Source of the DNA: Dyella_B sp035508595
Lineage (GTDB): Bacteria; Pseudomonadota; Gammaproteobacteria; Xanthomonadales; Rhodanobacteraceae
Assembly: GCA_035508595.1 (NCBI GenBank)
Contig: DATJMR010000128.1
Span: 1 to 7,972, forward strand
Length of the DNA: 7,972 nucleotides
Reading direction: 5' to 3'
Shown: positions 1 to 7,200 of the stretch, in pieces
Position numbering within the stretch: the first letter of the stretch is position 1
Layout of the letters: each line of letters begins with the position of its first letter
Translations under genes and position numbers: made by a program
The notes under the pieces: generated by a model
Databases searched by the model: none
What the model was told of the DNA's origin: nothing
Seen by the model: the letters and a program-made list of their open reading frames with translations, nothing else

Positions 1-3000
1 ATTGGCATCGGTCAGGTTGGCCACGGCATTGATCGCGGCGCCCACGTCGGGATACGGCGTGCCATCCACGGTGTATGTCGGCGGCACAATGCTGCCGTCC
101 GCACCCACCGTAGCGCCACCGCCCAGCGCTGTCGTCACGCCTTGCAACTGGGTCACGTTGACCGCATCCGTGGCTTGCGTGCCCGCCGACAGGTTGATGA
201 TCTGCCGCGTGCCGGTGGCGACGCTGCCCAACGACACCGCCGTGCCGCGATTGGCCACGGCACCCTGACCCAGCGCCACGCCGCCGCTTGCTCCGGCGGT
301 GACGCTTGCGCTCGTACCCAGCGCGATCGCATCGCTCAAATTGGCCGCCACGCTCGTGCTGGTACCCACGGCGATGCAACTGGTCGCTCCGTTCGCCACC
401 GAAGCGGTCTTGCCGATCGCGATGCCACTGGTACCACGGTCCTTCGCGCCATTGCCCACCGCAATTGAACTCACCCCCAGCGCCTGGGTGGCCGTGGCGC
501 TACTGTCCCCAGTGCCCACCGCCACGGCATAGTCGGCATTGGCATCGACATACGCGCCCAAGGCGATGGCGTACTGACCTCTTGTCGTGGCTTTGGAGCC
601 GACCGCTACCGAATAGGGCTGATCTGCACCCGTCCCGGAATTGACGCCCATCGCGACGGAGTTGTCGAAACCGGCGGTGTTATTCAGGCCGAACGCCGCC
701 GTATTGGCACCGCTGGCGAGCGACTTCACACCGAACGCCATGGCGGTATAGGCCTGGTCATCGTTGCCGTTGAGCGAAGCGGTGTTGTCACCCTCCACGC
801 CTTCGACGGCGTAATTCGGGGCCGTTACATCCCGAATGCCCGCGCGCGTGGTCAACGCACCCAACGCATCGAACAATTGTCCACCGTTGATCGCATCGCT
901 ACTGCCGGCTCCGATAACGCCGTCAGCCACATTGGTGATCCTGCGCTCGCCGCCGGGATAACCCACCGACACGGTGTCGTCATCCGCCGCCGAGGCGTTG
1001 TAGCCGAGCGCCACCGAGCGCGCGCCTGATGCGTCCGCACCAGTACCAATCGCAACCGCTCCCAGACTCGACGTGGAAGCGTTCGATCCAATCGCCACCG
1101 CATTGGTGCCGTTGGCAATGGCATTGGTACCGGTCGCGTTGACTTTGACGTAGTTGAGGTTTTTGCTCAATTCGGTTCGCAGGCCGCTCACCGCGCTCGT
1201 CACCTGGCCGACGGTCGCCGCATCGCTGCTGGCAAGGCCATCGGCGACGTTCATGATCTCCACCGGCGCGCCCAGGTTGCCCAGCGCGATGATGGCCTTC
1301 GACGCATTGGTGTAGGTCACCGCCAGCGAGGCGCCAGCCGGGTCGATCAGCCCGCTGTTTTTCAGCGTGTCGTTCAACTCGCTTACCGCCTGATCGGTCG
1401 CATAGAGTTGTGCACCGTTGATCGCCTCGGTGCTGTCGGCGCCGATATCGCCCACCGCTAGGTTGACCAGCTTGCGCTCGTTCCCGGCGCTGCCCACCGA
1501 CACTGTATTGGCCGCATCGGCGATAGCCTTCGCACCGATCGCCACTGCGTTGTTGCCGGTGGCGATTGCACCGCTGCCCAGGCCGATGGCGTTGTCACCG
1601 CTGGCGGCAGCATTTGACCCCGTGCTGTTGATCGCCAGATATGGGTTGTTTCCGGCACCCTCGCTCACCGCCTGATCCAACGCACCCAGTGCGTCTTCGA
1701 GACTCGTCTTCACGCCACCGTTAGCAAGCGTGTAGGTCGGGCCGGTCACGGCGCCGGTGTCCGGATCGATCGCCGCTCCGCCGCCCAGTGCCGTCATCAC
1801 CGGCTGCAACTGGTTGATGGCCACGGCATCGTCAGGGCTCGTACCGGCTTGCAGGTTCACCAACTTACGTTTCAAGCCCGCCGGTCCATTGCCGAGCGAC
1901 ACGGACAACACCGCATCCGCCAGACTGTTGCTGCCCAGTGCCACGGCTTGATCGGCCGACGCCCGCGCGTTGGCACCCAAAGCCAGCGTGTTATCGAGCG
2001 AAGCAATTGCATTGGTACCGATCGCCACCGCATCCGAGCCCGCGGCCGTCGCATCGGCACCGCTCGAATTGACCTTCACGTAGGCAAGGCTCGGCGCCAA
2101 TTCGCTGCGCAGACCCTCCACGGCGCCAGTCATCTGGCCAAGATTCACCGCATCGGTCGGCGTGCCCGCGGGGGCCACGTTCCTGATCTTTACCAGACTC
2201 CCTGCGCTGCCCAGTTGAATCGTATCCTTCGCCGCGCTGCTGTAGGTCACCGCTAGCGTATCGCCGGTACCCGGATCAATCACGCCGCTGTTGTTCCAGG
2301 CTTGCTGCAACGCCATCACCTGCTGGTTCGTTTCATCCAGCTGCGCACCCGTTACCGCATCCGCGCTTGTCGCAGAGACGTCACCCTCCGCCACGTTGAC
2401 GAGCTTGCGCTTGATCACCACGCTGCCTACCGACACCGTACCGTCAACATCGGCAATCGAATTCATGCCTAGCGCTACCGATTGGTTGCCGCTGGCACTC
2501 GCACTGCTGCCGATCGCGATGGCGTTGGTGCCATTGGCCAACGCATCCGGCCCTGTGCTGTTGATGGCGACGTACTTGTCATTCTTTCCACCGGCATTGC
2601 TCACTGCCTGGTCCAGTGCACTCAATGCACCGCTGAGCGTGGTCTGCACACCACCGTTGGCGAGGGTGTAGGTGGGGCCGGTGACTGTACCGGTCGTCGC
2701 ATTGATGGCAGCGCCGCCTCCCAAAGCCGTCACGATCGGTCGCAATTGGCCCACGCTCACCGCATCAGCATTATCCGCACCGTCCTGCATGTTGGAGAGG
2801 CGGCGCTTCAGTAAGGTGAGCCTGCTGCCGATCGACACGCTCAAAGCCATATCGGCCAAACTGCCGGCGCCGATCGCGACCGCGTCATTGTTGGCCAAGG
2901 CTTGTGCGCCATTACCCAATGCAATGTTATTGGTCTGCGAAGACTGCGCGGCATAGCCGATGGCAATGGCGTTACTCGCTGAGGCATTGGCAGTGTATCC

Positions 3001-3624
3001 AAGAGCCACCGAATAAATGGCAGTTGCCCTTGTCCCGCTTCCAACGCCCTGACCAATTGGCCCCCCACCCAGCGCAATGGCCCCGAGACCCGTAGCGTAC
3101 GATGCCAGGCCCAATGAAATAGAAGCCTCGCCAAAAGCGTTCGCACCGCTGCCAACTGCCGTAGACGAGGCAGCGGTAGCCTGTGCATAGTTACCCACCG
3201 CAGTGCTGTACACGTCGCTGGCAATCGAATCGAAACCTAACGCAGTAGACTGCGCTCCACTAGCGGTGGAACCAGCGCCTAGCGCCGTACCGGCCCCTAG
3301 TGTTCGCCCAGAGATGCTGCTGTTGACTGCATTGGCATTGGCATTGATCCCGACAGCCGTTGAGCCTTCATTGGCTTGAGCAGCGACATCTGGGGTACTA
3401 GAACCGAGTTTAAAGGCAATGTACTTTTGAAGCTCCGCCTGGGTGGCTCTTGTCTCGACGAGTGCGCTCTGAATGCCCGCGCTCAATCTGCTGCTGGCCA
3501 TCGAATGACCATTACCCTTTTTTGCATGCGCTTTTGCGCGAACTGCGGGATTGATGTTTGGGTTGGCATGGATATTGGCGCTGCGGGGGTCAGCGCCGGC
3601 GTGACCATTGGTGTAGGTGCTCAT
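1..3624 (-). CDS. Trimeric autotransporter adhesin (YadA/Hia-like), N-terminal 1208 residues, C-terminus beyond window
   Basis: Read on the minus strand, this frame stays open for 1208 codons from ATG 3624-3622 to the left edge. Residues 85-263 and 944-1137 are head repeats of the Hep_Hag type (SxAxGxxAxA, AIAIG, AVALG). Necks with the pattern R-x-(I/L)-x-N-(V/L)-x-x-G...DA(V/I)xxxQL lie near residues 274-296, 404-430, 475-505, 585-608, 716-742, 894-918 and 1140-1160, with connectors (GPTYTLANGG, ALGGGAAI) between them. Proteins of this family trimerise on the cell surface, with a passenger carried by a C-terminal YadA anchor barrel; that anchor, if present, lies outside the window. The start is fixed by TAAGGA nine bases upstream and in-frame TGA TAA just before it. 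Oddly, the N-terminus (MSTYTNGHAGADPRSANIHA) is hydrophilic, then basic, with a possible helix at 47-71, and has no signal peptide. There is a single cysteine, C1083. The family is certain; adhesive function and export are inferred. Confidence 0.93.
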   Translation of the reverse strand, partial: MSTYTNGHAGADPRSANIHANPNINPAVRAKAHAKKGNGHSMASSRLSAGIQSALVETRATQAELQKYIAFKLGSSTPDVAAQANEGSTAVGINANANAVNSSISGRTLGAGTALGAGSTASGAQSTALGFDSIASDVYSTAVGNYAQATAASSTAVGSGANAFGEASISLGLASYATGLGAIALGGGPIGQGVGSGTRATAIYSVALGYTANASASNAIAIGYAAQSSQTNNIALGNGAQALANNDAVAIGAGSLADMALSVSIGSRLTLLKRRLSNMQDGADNADAVSVGQLRPIVTALGGGAAINATTGTVTGPTYTLANGGVQTTLSGALSALDQAVSNAGGKNDKYVAINSTGPDALANGTNAIAIGSSASASGNQSVALGMNSIADVDGTVSVGSVVIKRKLVNVAEGDVSATSADAVTGAQLDETNQQVMALQQAWNNSGVIDPGTGDTLAVTYSSAAKDTIQLGSAGSLVKIRNVAPAGTPTDAVNLGQMTGAVEGLRSELAPSLAYVKVNSSGADATAAGSDAVAIGTNAIASLDNTLALGANARASADQAVALGSNSLADAVLSVSLGNGPAGLKRKLVNLQAGTSPDDAVAINQLQPVMTALGGGAAIDPDTGAVTGPTYTLANGGVKTSLEDALGALDQAVSEGAGNNPYLAINSTGSNAAASGDNAIGLGSGAIATGNNAVAIGAKAIADAANTVSVGSAGNERKLVNLAVGDIGADSTEAINGAQLYATDQAVSELNDTLKNSGLIDPAGASLAVTYTNASKAIIALGNLGAPVEIMNVADGLASSDAATVGQVTSAVSGLRTELSKNLNYVKVNATGTNAIANGTNAVAIGSNASTSSLGAVAIGTGADASGARSVALGYNASAADDDTVSVGYPGGERRITNVADGVIGAGSSDAINGGQLFDALGALTTRAGIRDVTAPNYAVEGVEGDNTASLNGNDDQAYTAMAFGVKSLASGANTAAFGLNNTAGFDNSVAMGVNSGTGADQPYSVAVGSKATTRGQYAIALGAYVDANADYAVAVGTGDSSATATQALGVSSIAVGNGAKDRGTSGIAIGKTASVANGATSCIAVGTSTSVAANLSDAIALGTSASVTAGASGGVALGQGAVANRGTAVSLGSVATGTRQIINLSAGTQATDAVNVTQLQGVTTALGGGATVGADGSIVPPTYTVDGTPYPDVGAAINAVANLTDAN
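214..795 (-). repeat. Distal head domain: short-period Hep_Hag-type repeats
   Basis: Residues 944-1137 of the adhesin form the longest head block, with repeats such as AMAFGVKS, TAAFGLNN, SVAMGVNS, SVAVGSKA, AIALGAY, AVAVGTGD, IAVGNGA, AIALGTSA and VALGQGA. It lies between the neck at about 894-918 and the neck at about 1140-1160. The upstream tandem modules carry only mini-heads, so this protein has two large heads, one at each end of the visible part. The only cysteine in the visible protein (C1083, in SCIAVG) is here. Confidence 0.75.
868..2739 (-). repeat. Imperfect tandem duplication of a ~311-residue adhesin supermodule (~935 bp unit)
   Basis: Residues 296-607 and 608-919 of the adhesin repeat the same order of parts: an ALGGGAAI connector, GPTYTLANGGV, a helical ALDQAVS segment, a mini-head opening with AINSTG, a neck, an AVTY strand segment, a second neck, YVKVN, a second mini-head and a third neck. 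Matching points are offset by 312 (P296/P608), 310 (V516/V826), 308 (N590/N898) and 311 (Q605/Q916) residues, so the copies differ by small indels. A third copy of the connector (TALGGGATV) begins near residue 1165 and may open another module beyond the edge. The copies have diverged at DNA level, which suggests an old duplication. Confidence 0.8.
2836..3372 (-). repeat. First head domain: short-period Hep_Hag-type repeats
   Basis: Residues 85-263 of the adhesin consist of degenerate repeats of roughly 14 residues built around STAVG, TALGAG, TAVGN, IALGGG, AIAIGY, NIALGNG and VAIGAG. In solved YadA-type heads such repeats stack as a left-handed parallel beta-roll. This block uses more A/T-ending and rare codons (TTA, CTA, ACA, AGG, TCT, ATT) than the rest of the gene. 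It ends at the first neck (SIGSRLTLLKRRLSNMQDG). Confidence 0.75.
3517..3523 (-). other. A AAA AAG slippery heptamer in codon phase, codons 34-36 of the adhesin
   Basis: On the minus strand the sequence GCA AAA AAG GGT places the heptamer A-AAA-AAG in exactly the phase used for -1 frameshifting at such sites (the E. coli dnaX type). A -1 slip would reach a TAA one codon later, giving a peptide of about 37 residues. I see no obvious stimulatory stem-loop or internal Shine-Dalgarno, so function is doubtful. The A6 run could also be a point of slippage during replication. Confidence 0.25.
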
Positions 3625-3633
3625 GACGACTCG

Positions 3634-3639
3634 TCCTTA
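3634..3639 (-). promoter_or_regulatory. Ribosome-binding site of the adhesin gene
   Basis: TAAGGA on the minus strand ends nine bases before ATG 3624-3622. The TAA is itself an in-frame stop, preceded directly by TGA. This rules out an N-terminal extension that would add a signal peptide in the same frame. Confidence 0.75.
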
Positions 3640-3695
3640 TCAGGCAGGGGAAAATGGCTGGATACGCACAAACCCTTGTCGCCCCGGCTTCCCAT

Positions 3696-3737
3696 CGATA
3701 CGAACCGTTCACCAAAACCATCCCGCCGTTCGTATCG
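3696..3737. promoter_or_regulatory. 10-bp perfect inverted repeat upstream of the adhesin
   Basis: CGATACGAAC (3696-3705) and GTTCGTATCG (3728-3737) are perfect reverse complements separated by 22 bp, placed 72-113 bp upstream of the adhesin start. It could be an operator for a dimeric regulator, or a stem-loop in the adhesin leader RNA if transcription starts further upstream. A partial third copy (GATACG) lies at 3661-3666. Which role applies cannot be decided from sequence. Confidence 0.4.
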
Positions 3738-3760
3738 CAACGCATGCGCGCGTGTTTCCA

Positions 3761-3780
3761 CATAAGACCGCATAAGGAAG
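3761..3780. promoter_or_regulatory. 10-bp-phased direct repeat (CATAAG...CATAAG)
   Basis: CATAAGACCG is followed directly by CATAAGGAAG, with 7 of 10 positions matching. A ten-base period puts both copies on the same DNA face, as in sites bound by tandem response-regulator dimers. It lies 137-156 bp upstream of the adhesin start. The site is short and could be chance. Confidence 0.25.
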
Positions 3781-4081
3781 CGGCCACAGCAACGCCATGC
3801 GTACAAGAATGCTCGTAACGAACCAAGGAAAAACGAAGGAAGGATTCCGCTGCGGCACACAACGCATGCAACCTGGGAAGTGGGCGACAGTTCGATGCCT
3901 CCGTGAAGCAAATGTGACGCGCAAACACCTCCTGCCACGTGCTATTGCACTGGCAAAGCGGTAACAATTCGCTAAACATGCTGCCGCCTGGTGGAAAGGA
4001 CGGCGGTGACGCAGGGCGGAACAGATAACGCGGTCTACTGCTGACTTACACTACCAAACACATCTGCAAAGATGGTGGGCG

Positions 4082-4096
4082 TGTGAAAATATCACA
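4082..4096. promoter_or_regulatory. TGTGA-N5-TCACA palindrome (CRP/Clp-like half-sites, short spacer)
   Basis: TGTGA (4082-4086) and TCACA (4092-4096) match the half-sites of the CRP/Clp consensus, but the spacer is five bases (AAATA) where the consensus has six. That defect usually weakens CRP binding, so another dimeric regulator is equally possible. The site is about 130-145 bp upstream of the kinase start. Confidence 0.3.
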
Positions 4097-4163
4097 GCAC
4101 GCTGATAACGCTTGGTGAAGGATGCGGCAAGCAATGGTCAAGCCAGCGTGCATGCTGCTCAGG

Positions 4164-4192
4164 TCAAGCGTTTGATTTCTTTTCAATTGAAA
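4164..4192. promoter_or_regulatory. Two adjacent palindromes with TCAA/TTGA arms upstream of the kinase
   Basis: TTTCAATTGAAA (4181-4192) is a perfect 12-bp palindrome. Just upstream, TCAA-GCGT-TTGA (4164-4175) has the same TCAA/TTGA arms with four bases between. Their centres are 17 bp apart. The second palindrome overlaps the -35 candidate TTGAAA, the usual position of a repressor or autoregulatory site. The regulator is unknown. Confidence 0.35.
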
Positions 4193-4213
4193 CGGAGCCG
4201 CCGCACGTAATCT
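4187..4213 (+). promoter_or_regulatory. Weak sigma70-like promoter candidate for the kinase
   Basis: TTGAAA (4187-4192) and TAATCT (4208-4213) are separated by 15 bp, shorter than the preferred 17. Transcription would start near 4220. The GTG 4224/ATG 4227 start would then be almost leaderless, whereas ATG 4317 would have a leader of about 97 nt. Confidence 0.25.
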
Positions 4214-4226
4214 TCGTCACATCGTG

Positions 4227-7200
4227 ATGTATAGCCGCCTATACGGCGATACCTTCGTCAACACGTTGAAAAAGTGTCTTTGCCGCACTCACTCCTTTGC
4301 ATGCTCTCGCGCACTCATGGCCTACAACGTCGACCGCTTACCTACCCCTGACCCGACCGACGCCGCCCATGCACGCCGCGATGCGCCAGCCGACGCCGGC
4401 TTGTTGGATCTCCATCATCGACAGCTTCTCTATGGCGGCGGCATTGTCATTTCGATCGTTCTGGCCATCGCCATGTGCGCGTTGCTGTATTCAATGGCGA
4501 GGGATGAGATAGCGCGGCGCTACACCGATTTTGCCGTTCGAAAATTGCTGATCCAGCTCGAATTTCAGGCACGCGAATTCGCCGTGCAAACGTTTATCGC
4601 CCACGAGGAAGCCGTGTGGCATACCCGAAGCCCGGCCTCCCCGGCCTTGATCGCCGCGTTCAGCGCACAGCATGGACGTGCCTGGTTGCAACGCAATCCA
4701 CATTTCGATGCGATCCTGGCCCTGGCGGACATCACGCCGCAGCAGCCGGCGGCGTCTTTCGACCGCTATCTCGCGCTTGCCGATGAACTCAGTTATCGAG
4801 CCGGCGCTTATTTCAAGCTGCAAGCGCAATCGCAAGCCATGTCGGGGTACCTGTATAGCCCCGATCACGCCTTTATCGTTCTTATTCCCGCCCCCGGCCC
4901 TAAAAGTCCGCTGCTGGCGCATGGCGTCACCGACGTGCACCGCTTGATCCAGTCGATGGCGCCGGATGCTGCCGAGCTCAATCGATGGATGGCGGCATCG
5001 GATGCGTCGACCAGCCAACGTCCGATCTGGCTTGCCCCTGTGCTTGATCCGCTCCGCCAGCAGACGGTGATACGCCTGGTTGGCGCCGCCTTCGACAAGG
5101 GATCGCCATTCGCCATCTTCGTCAGCAATTTGCCCACACGTTCACTGCTGGCACGATTGCCCCCGGATCACTATGAGACGGCATCGCTGATCCTGGACGG
5201 CAACGGCCGGATTATCCTGGGCACCCGGCAGAACCTGTCCGCAGATAGCCTTGTCGGCCGAATGCTGCGCGTGTCGCCTGCACTGCACAGCGAACAGCCT
5301 GTTGCCAGCTTCCGCAACGGACTGTTCGTGATCAGCCAGGGCATCAAAGGTACCGAGTGGACGCTGGTACACGCTTTCTCGTGGCGGACCCTTGTGGTTG
5401 CACTGTGGCCGAAGCTGGCCGCTTGTGCAGCAACCTTCCTGTTTGTGGCCGGCCTTATCTGGGTGGCGCTGGTGTGGCTTGACCGCCGTGTTTTCATGCC
5501 GGCCCTTCGCCGCTCGCAACGCATGGTGGAAAGCGAGAACCTCAATCGCACCATGATCACCACGGCACCGTTCGGCTTCGCACTGATGGGTCTGCACGAC
5601 AGGGCCGTGCTACTGCAGAACGACGTGATGCGCGCGTACGATGCCTGGATTGAAGGTGACGAGCCGCTGCACCGGAAGCTGCTGCGCCTGTTCGATGCCG
5701 ACCCGGCCGCACCCGAATGGCAGCATGACCTGGAAACGGCCGTCGCCATGAAAGACGGCAGCACCTCCGACCTGCTGGTAAGCCTGATGCGCACTCGCTA
5801 TCAGGGCAACGATGTGGTGTTGTGCAATTTCACGGATATCACCGCGCGCAAGAATACCGAGCGTAAATTGGAGGAAGCGCGCCGCGCTGCCGACGTCGCG
5901 AATGAGGCGAAATCGGTTTTTCTCGCCACGATGAGCCATGAAATACGCACGCCGCTCAACGCCGTCCTCGGCAATCTGGAATTGCTGGATCGATCCCCGC
6001 TGCTGCCCGAACAGAGCGAGCGCCTGCATACGGTGACTTCGTCTTCTTATGTGCTGCTGGACATGATCAGCAGCATCCTGGATTTCTCCAAGGTCGAATC
6101 CGGGCAAATGACGATCGAAGCGATCCACTTCGATCTTGCGGAAACGATCCGCCAGCTCGGCAAGCTCTTCGCGCCGATGGCCGAGGCGAAAGGCATCCAG
6201 TTCGATTGCGTGATCGACGACGCCCTTGCCCCACATTATCTGGGCGACCCGACGCGCATCCGCCAGATTGTCACGAACCTGCTCAGCAATGCCATCAAAT
6301 TCACTCGCCAGGGCGAGATCACGCTGGAGGTTTACCATGTCAGCGAAACCAGCAAGGATTCGCCTATTGTCATCGGCGTCAGCGACACCGGCGAAGGCAT
6401 TGCGCCGGAGCGGCAGCAACAGTTGTTTCATCCTTTCATGCAAGCGGATACATCGATCGCGCGGCGCTTCGGCGGCACCGGACTCGGGCTTGCACTGTGC
6501 AAGCGTCTGGCCGAGCTGATGCATGGCACGATCACCGTCAAAAGCGAGATCGGCCTCGGCAGTACGTTCTTGGTCAGGTTGCCGCTTCCGATGGCCTCGT
6601 CGGCAATGCGCGCCTCCGACCGCGACGATGCGATACGACACCTCGCCGAGCGCGGCGCGGATGCATCGACCCTACCCGCTCGCGTCCGCGCCTTGCGGAT
6701 ATTGGTGGTGGACGATCATCCGGCCAACCGCGTGCTGATCCAGCAGCAATTGAAGACACTCGGCCACGAGGCCGACCTTTCCGAGGATGGTTCCCGCGCC
6801 TTGCAGCGCTTTGCCGAAGCGCGCTATGACGTGGTGATGACGGATCTCAATATGCCAGGGATGGACGGCTACGCGCTTGCGCAGAACTTGCGTTCGCTGG
6901 GTGCCACCCTTCCCATCATCGCCATGACCGCCAGCGCAAGCCCTGCCGAGCATGCACGTTGCGCGGCGGCCGGTATCGACGAGGTACTGGTCAGACCGGT
7001 CCTGCTCGATACGATCGATCGTGCGTTGCACCGACTCGTTGGTGCAGCGGACGAGTCGGACGGCGCTGTTGCCGCACCTGCGGACCTCGCCGGAGGACCC
7101 TTGCCCGCGAAGGTTCACGCATTGATGCAGCAAACCTTGCAGCAATCTATCGACGCAATGGGCGCGGCACTGGACAAGGGTGATTTGCAAAGCGTGCGCG

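Larger units (their letters stand above)
3625..4226. other. Divergent intergenic region, no convincing gene
   Basis: This is about 600 bp between the divergently transcribed adhesin and kinase genes. Open frames exist on both strands (for example minus 3590-3979 and 3621-3938), but their products are rich in Cys, Arg and His, show no recognisable motif and overlap one another, so I treat them as chance. Both transcripts must start here. No clear sigma70 promoter is visible for the adhesin. Several symmetric elements, listed separately, suggest regulation from this region. Confidence 0.7.

Noticed and set aside
2..3224. Many open frames inside the adhesin region on both strands, such as plus 2-268, 2291-2671 and minus 2841-3224.
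   Set aside because: They overlap one continuous 1208-codon minus-strand frame with clear domain repeats. Their products are low-complexity shadows of its repeated GC-rich codons.
3376..3979. Open frames around the divergent region (plus 3376-3765, minus 3590-3979, 3621-3938, 3709-3924) as possible small genes or a missing signal-peptide exon.
   Set aside because: None has a hydrophobic signal-like N-terminus, a good ribosome-binding site or a family motif, and they overlap each other.
4024..4111. GATACGC-like direct repeat: GATAACGC at 4024-4031 and 4104-4111, exactly 80 bp apart.
   Set aside because: Only eight bases match and the flanks differ; chance occurrence is likely in a region this size.
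5610..6641. A 343-codon minus-strand frame opposite the kinase gene.
   Set aside because: The plus strand here encodes intact PAS, HisKA and HATPase motifs. The antisense frame is Arg/His-rich with no recognisable domain, as is common opposite GC-rich genes.
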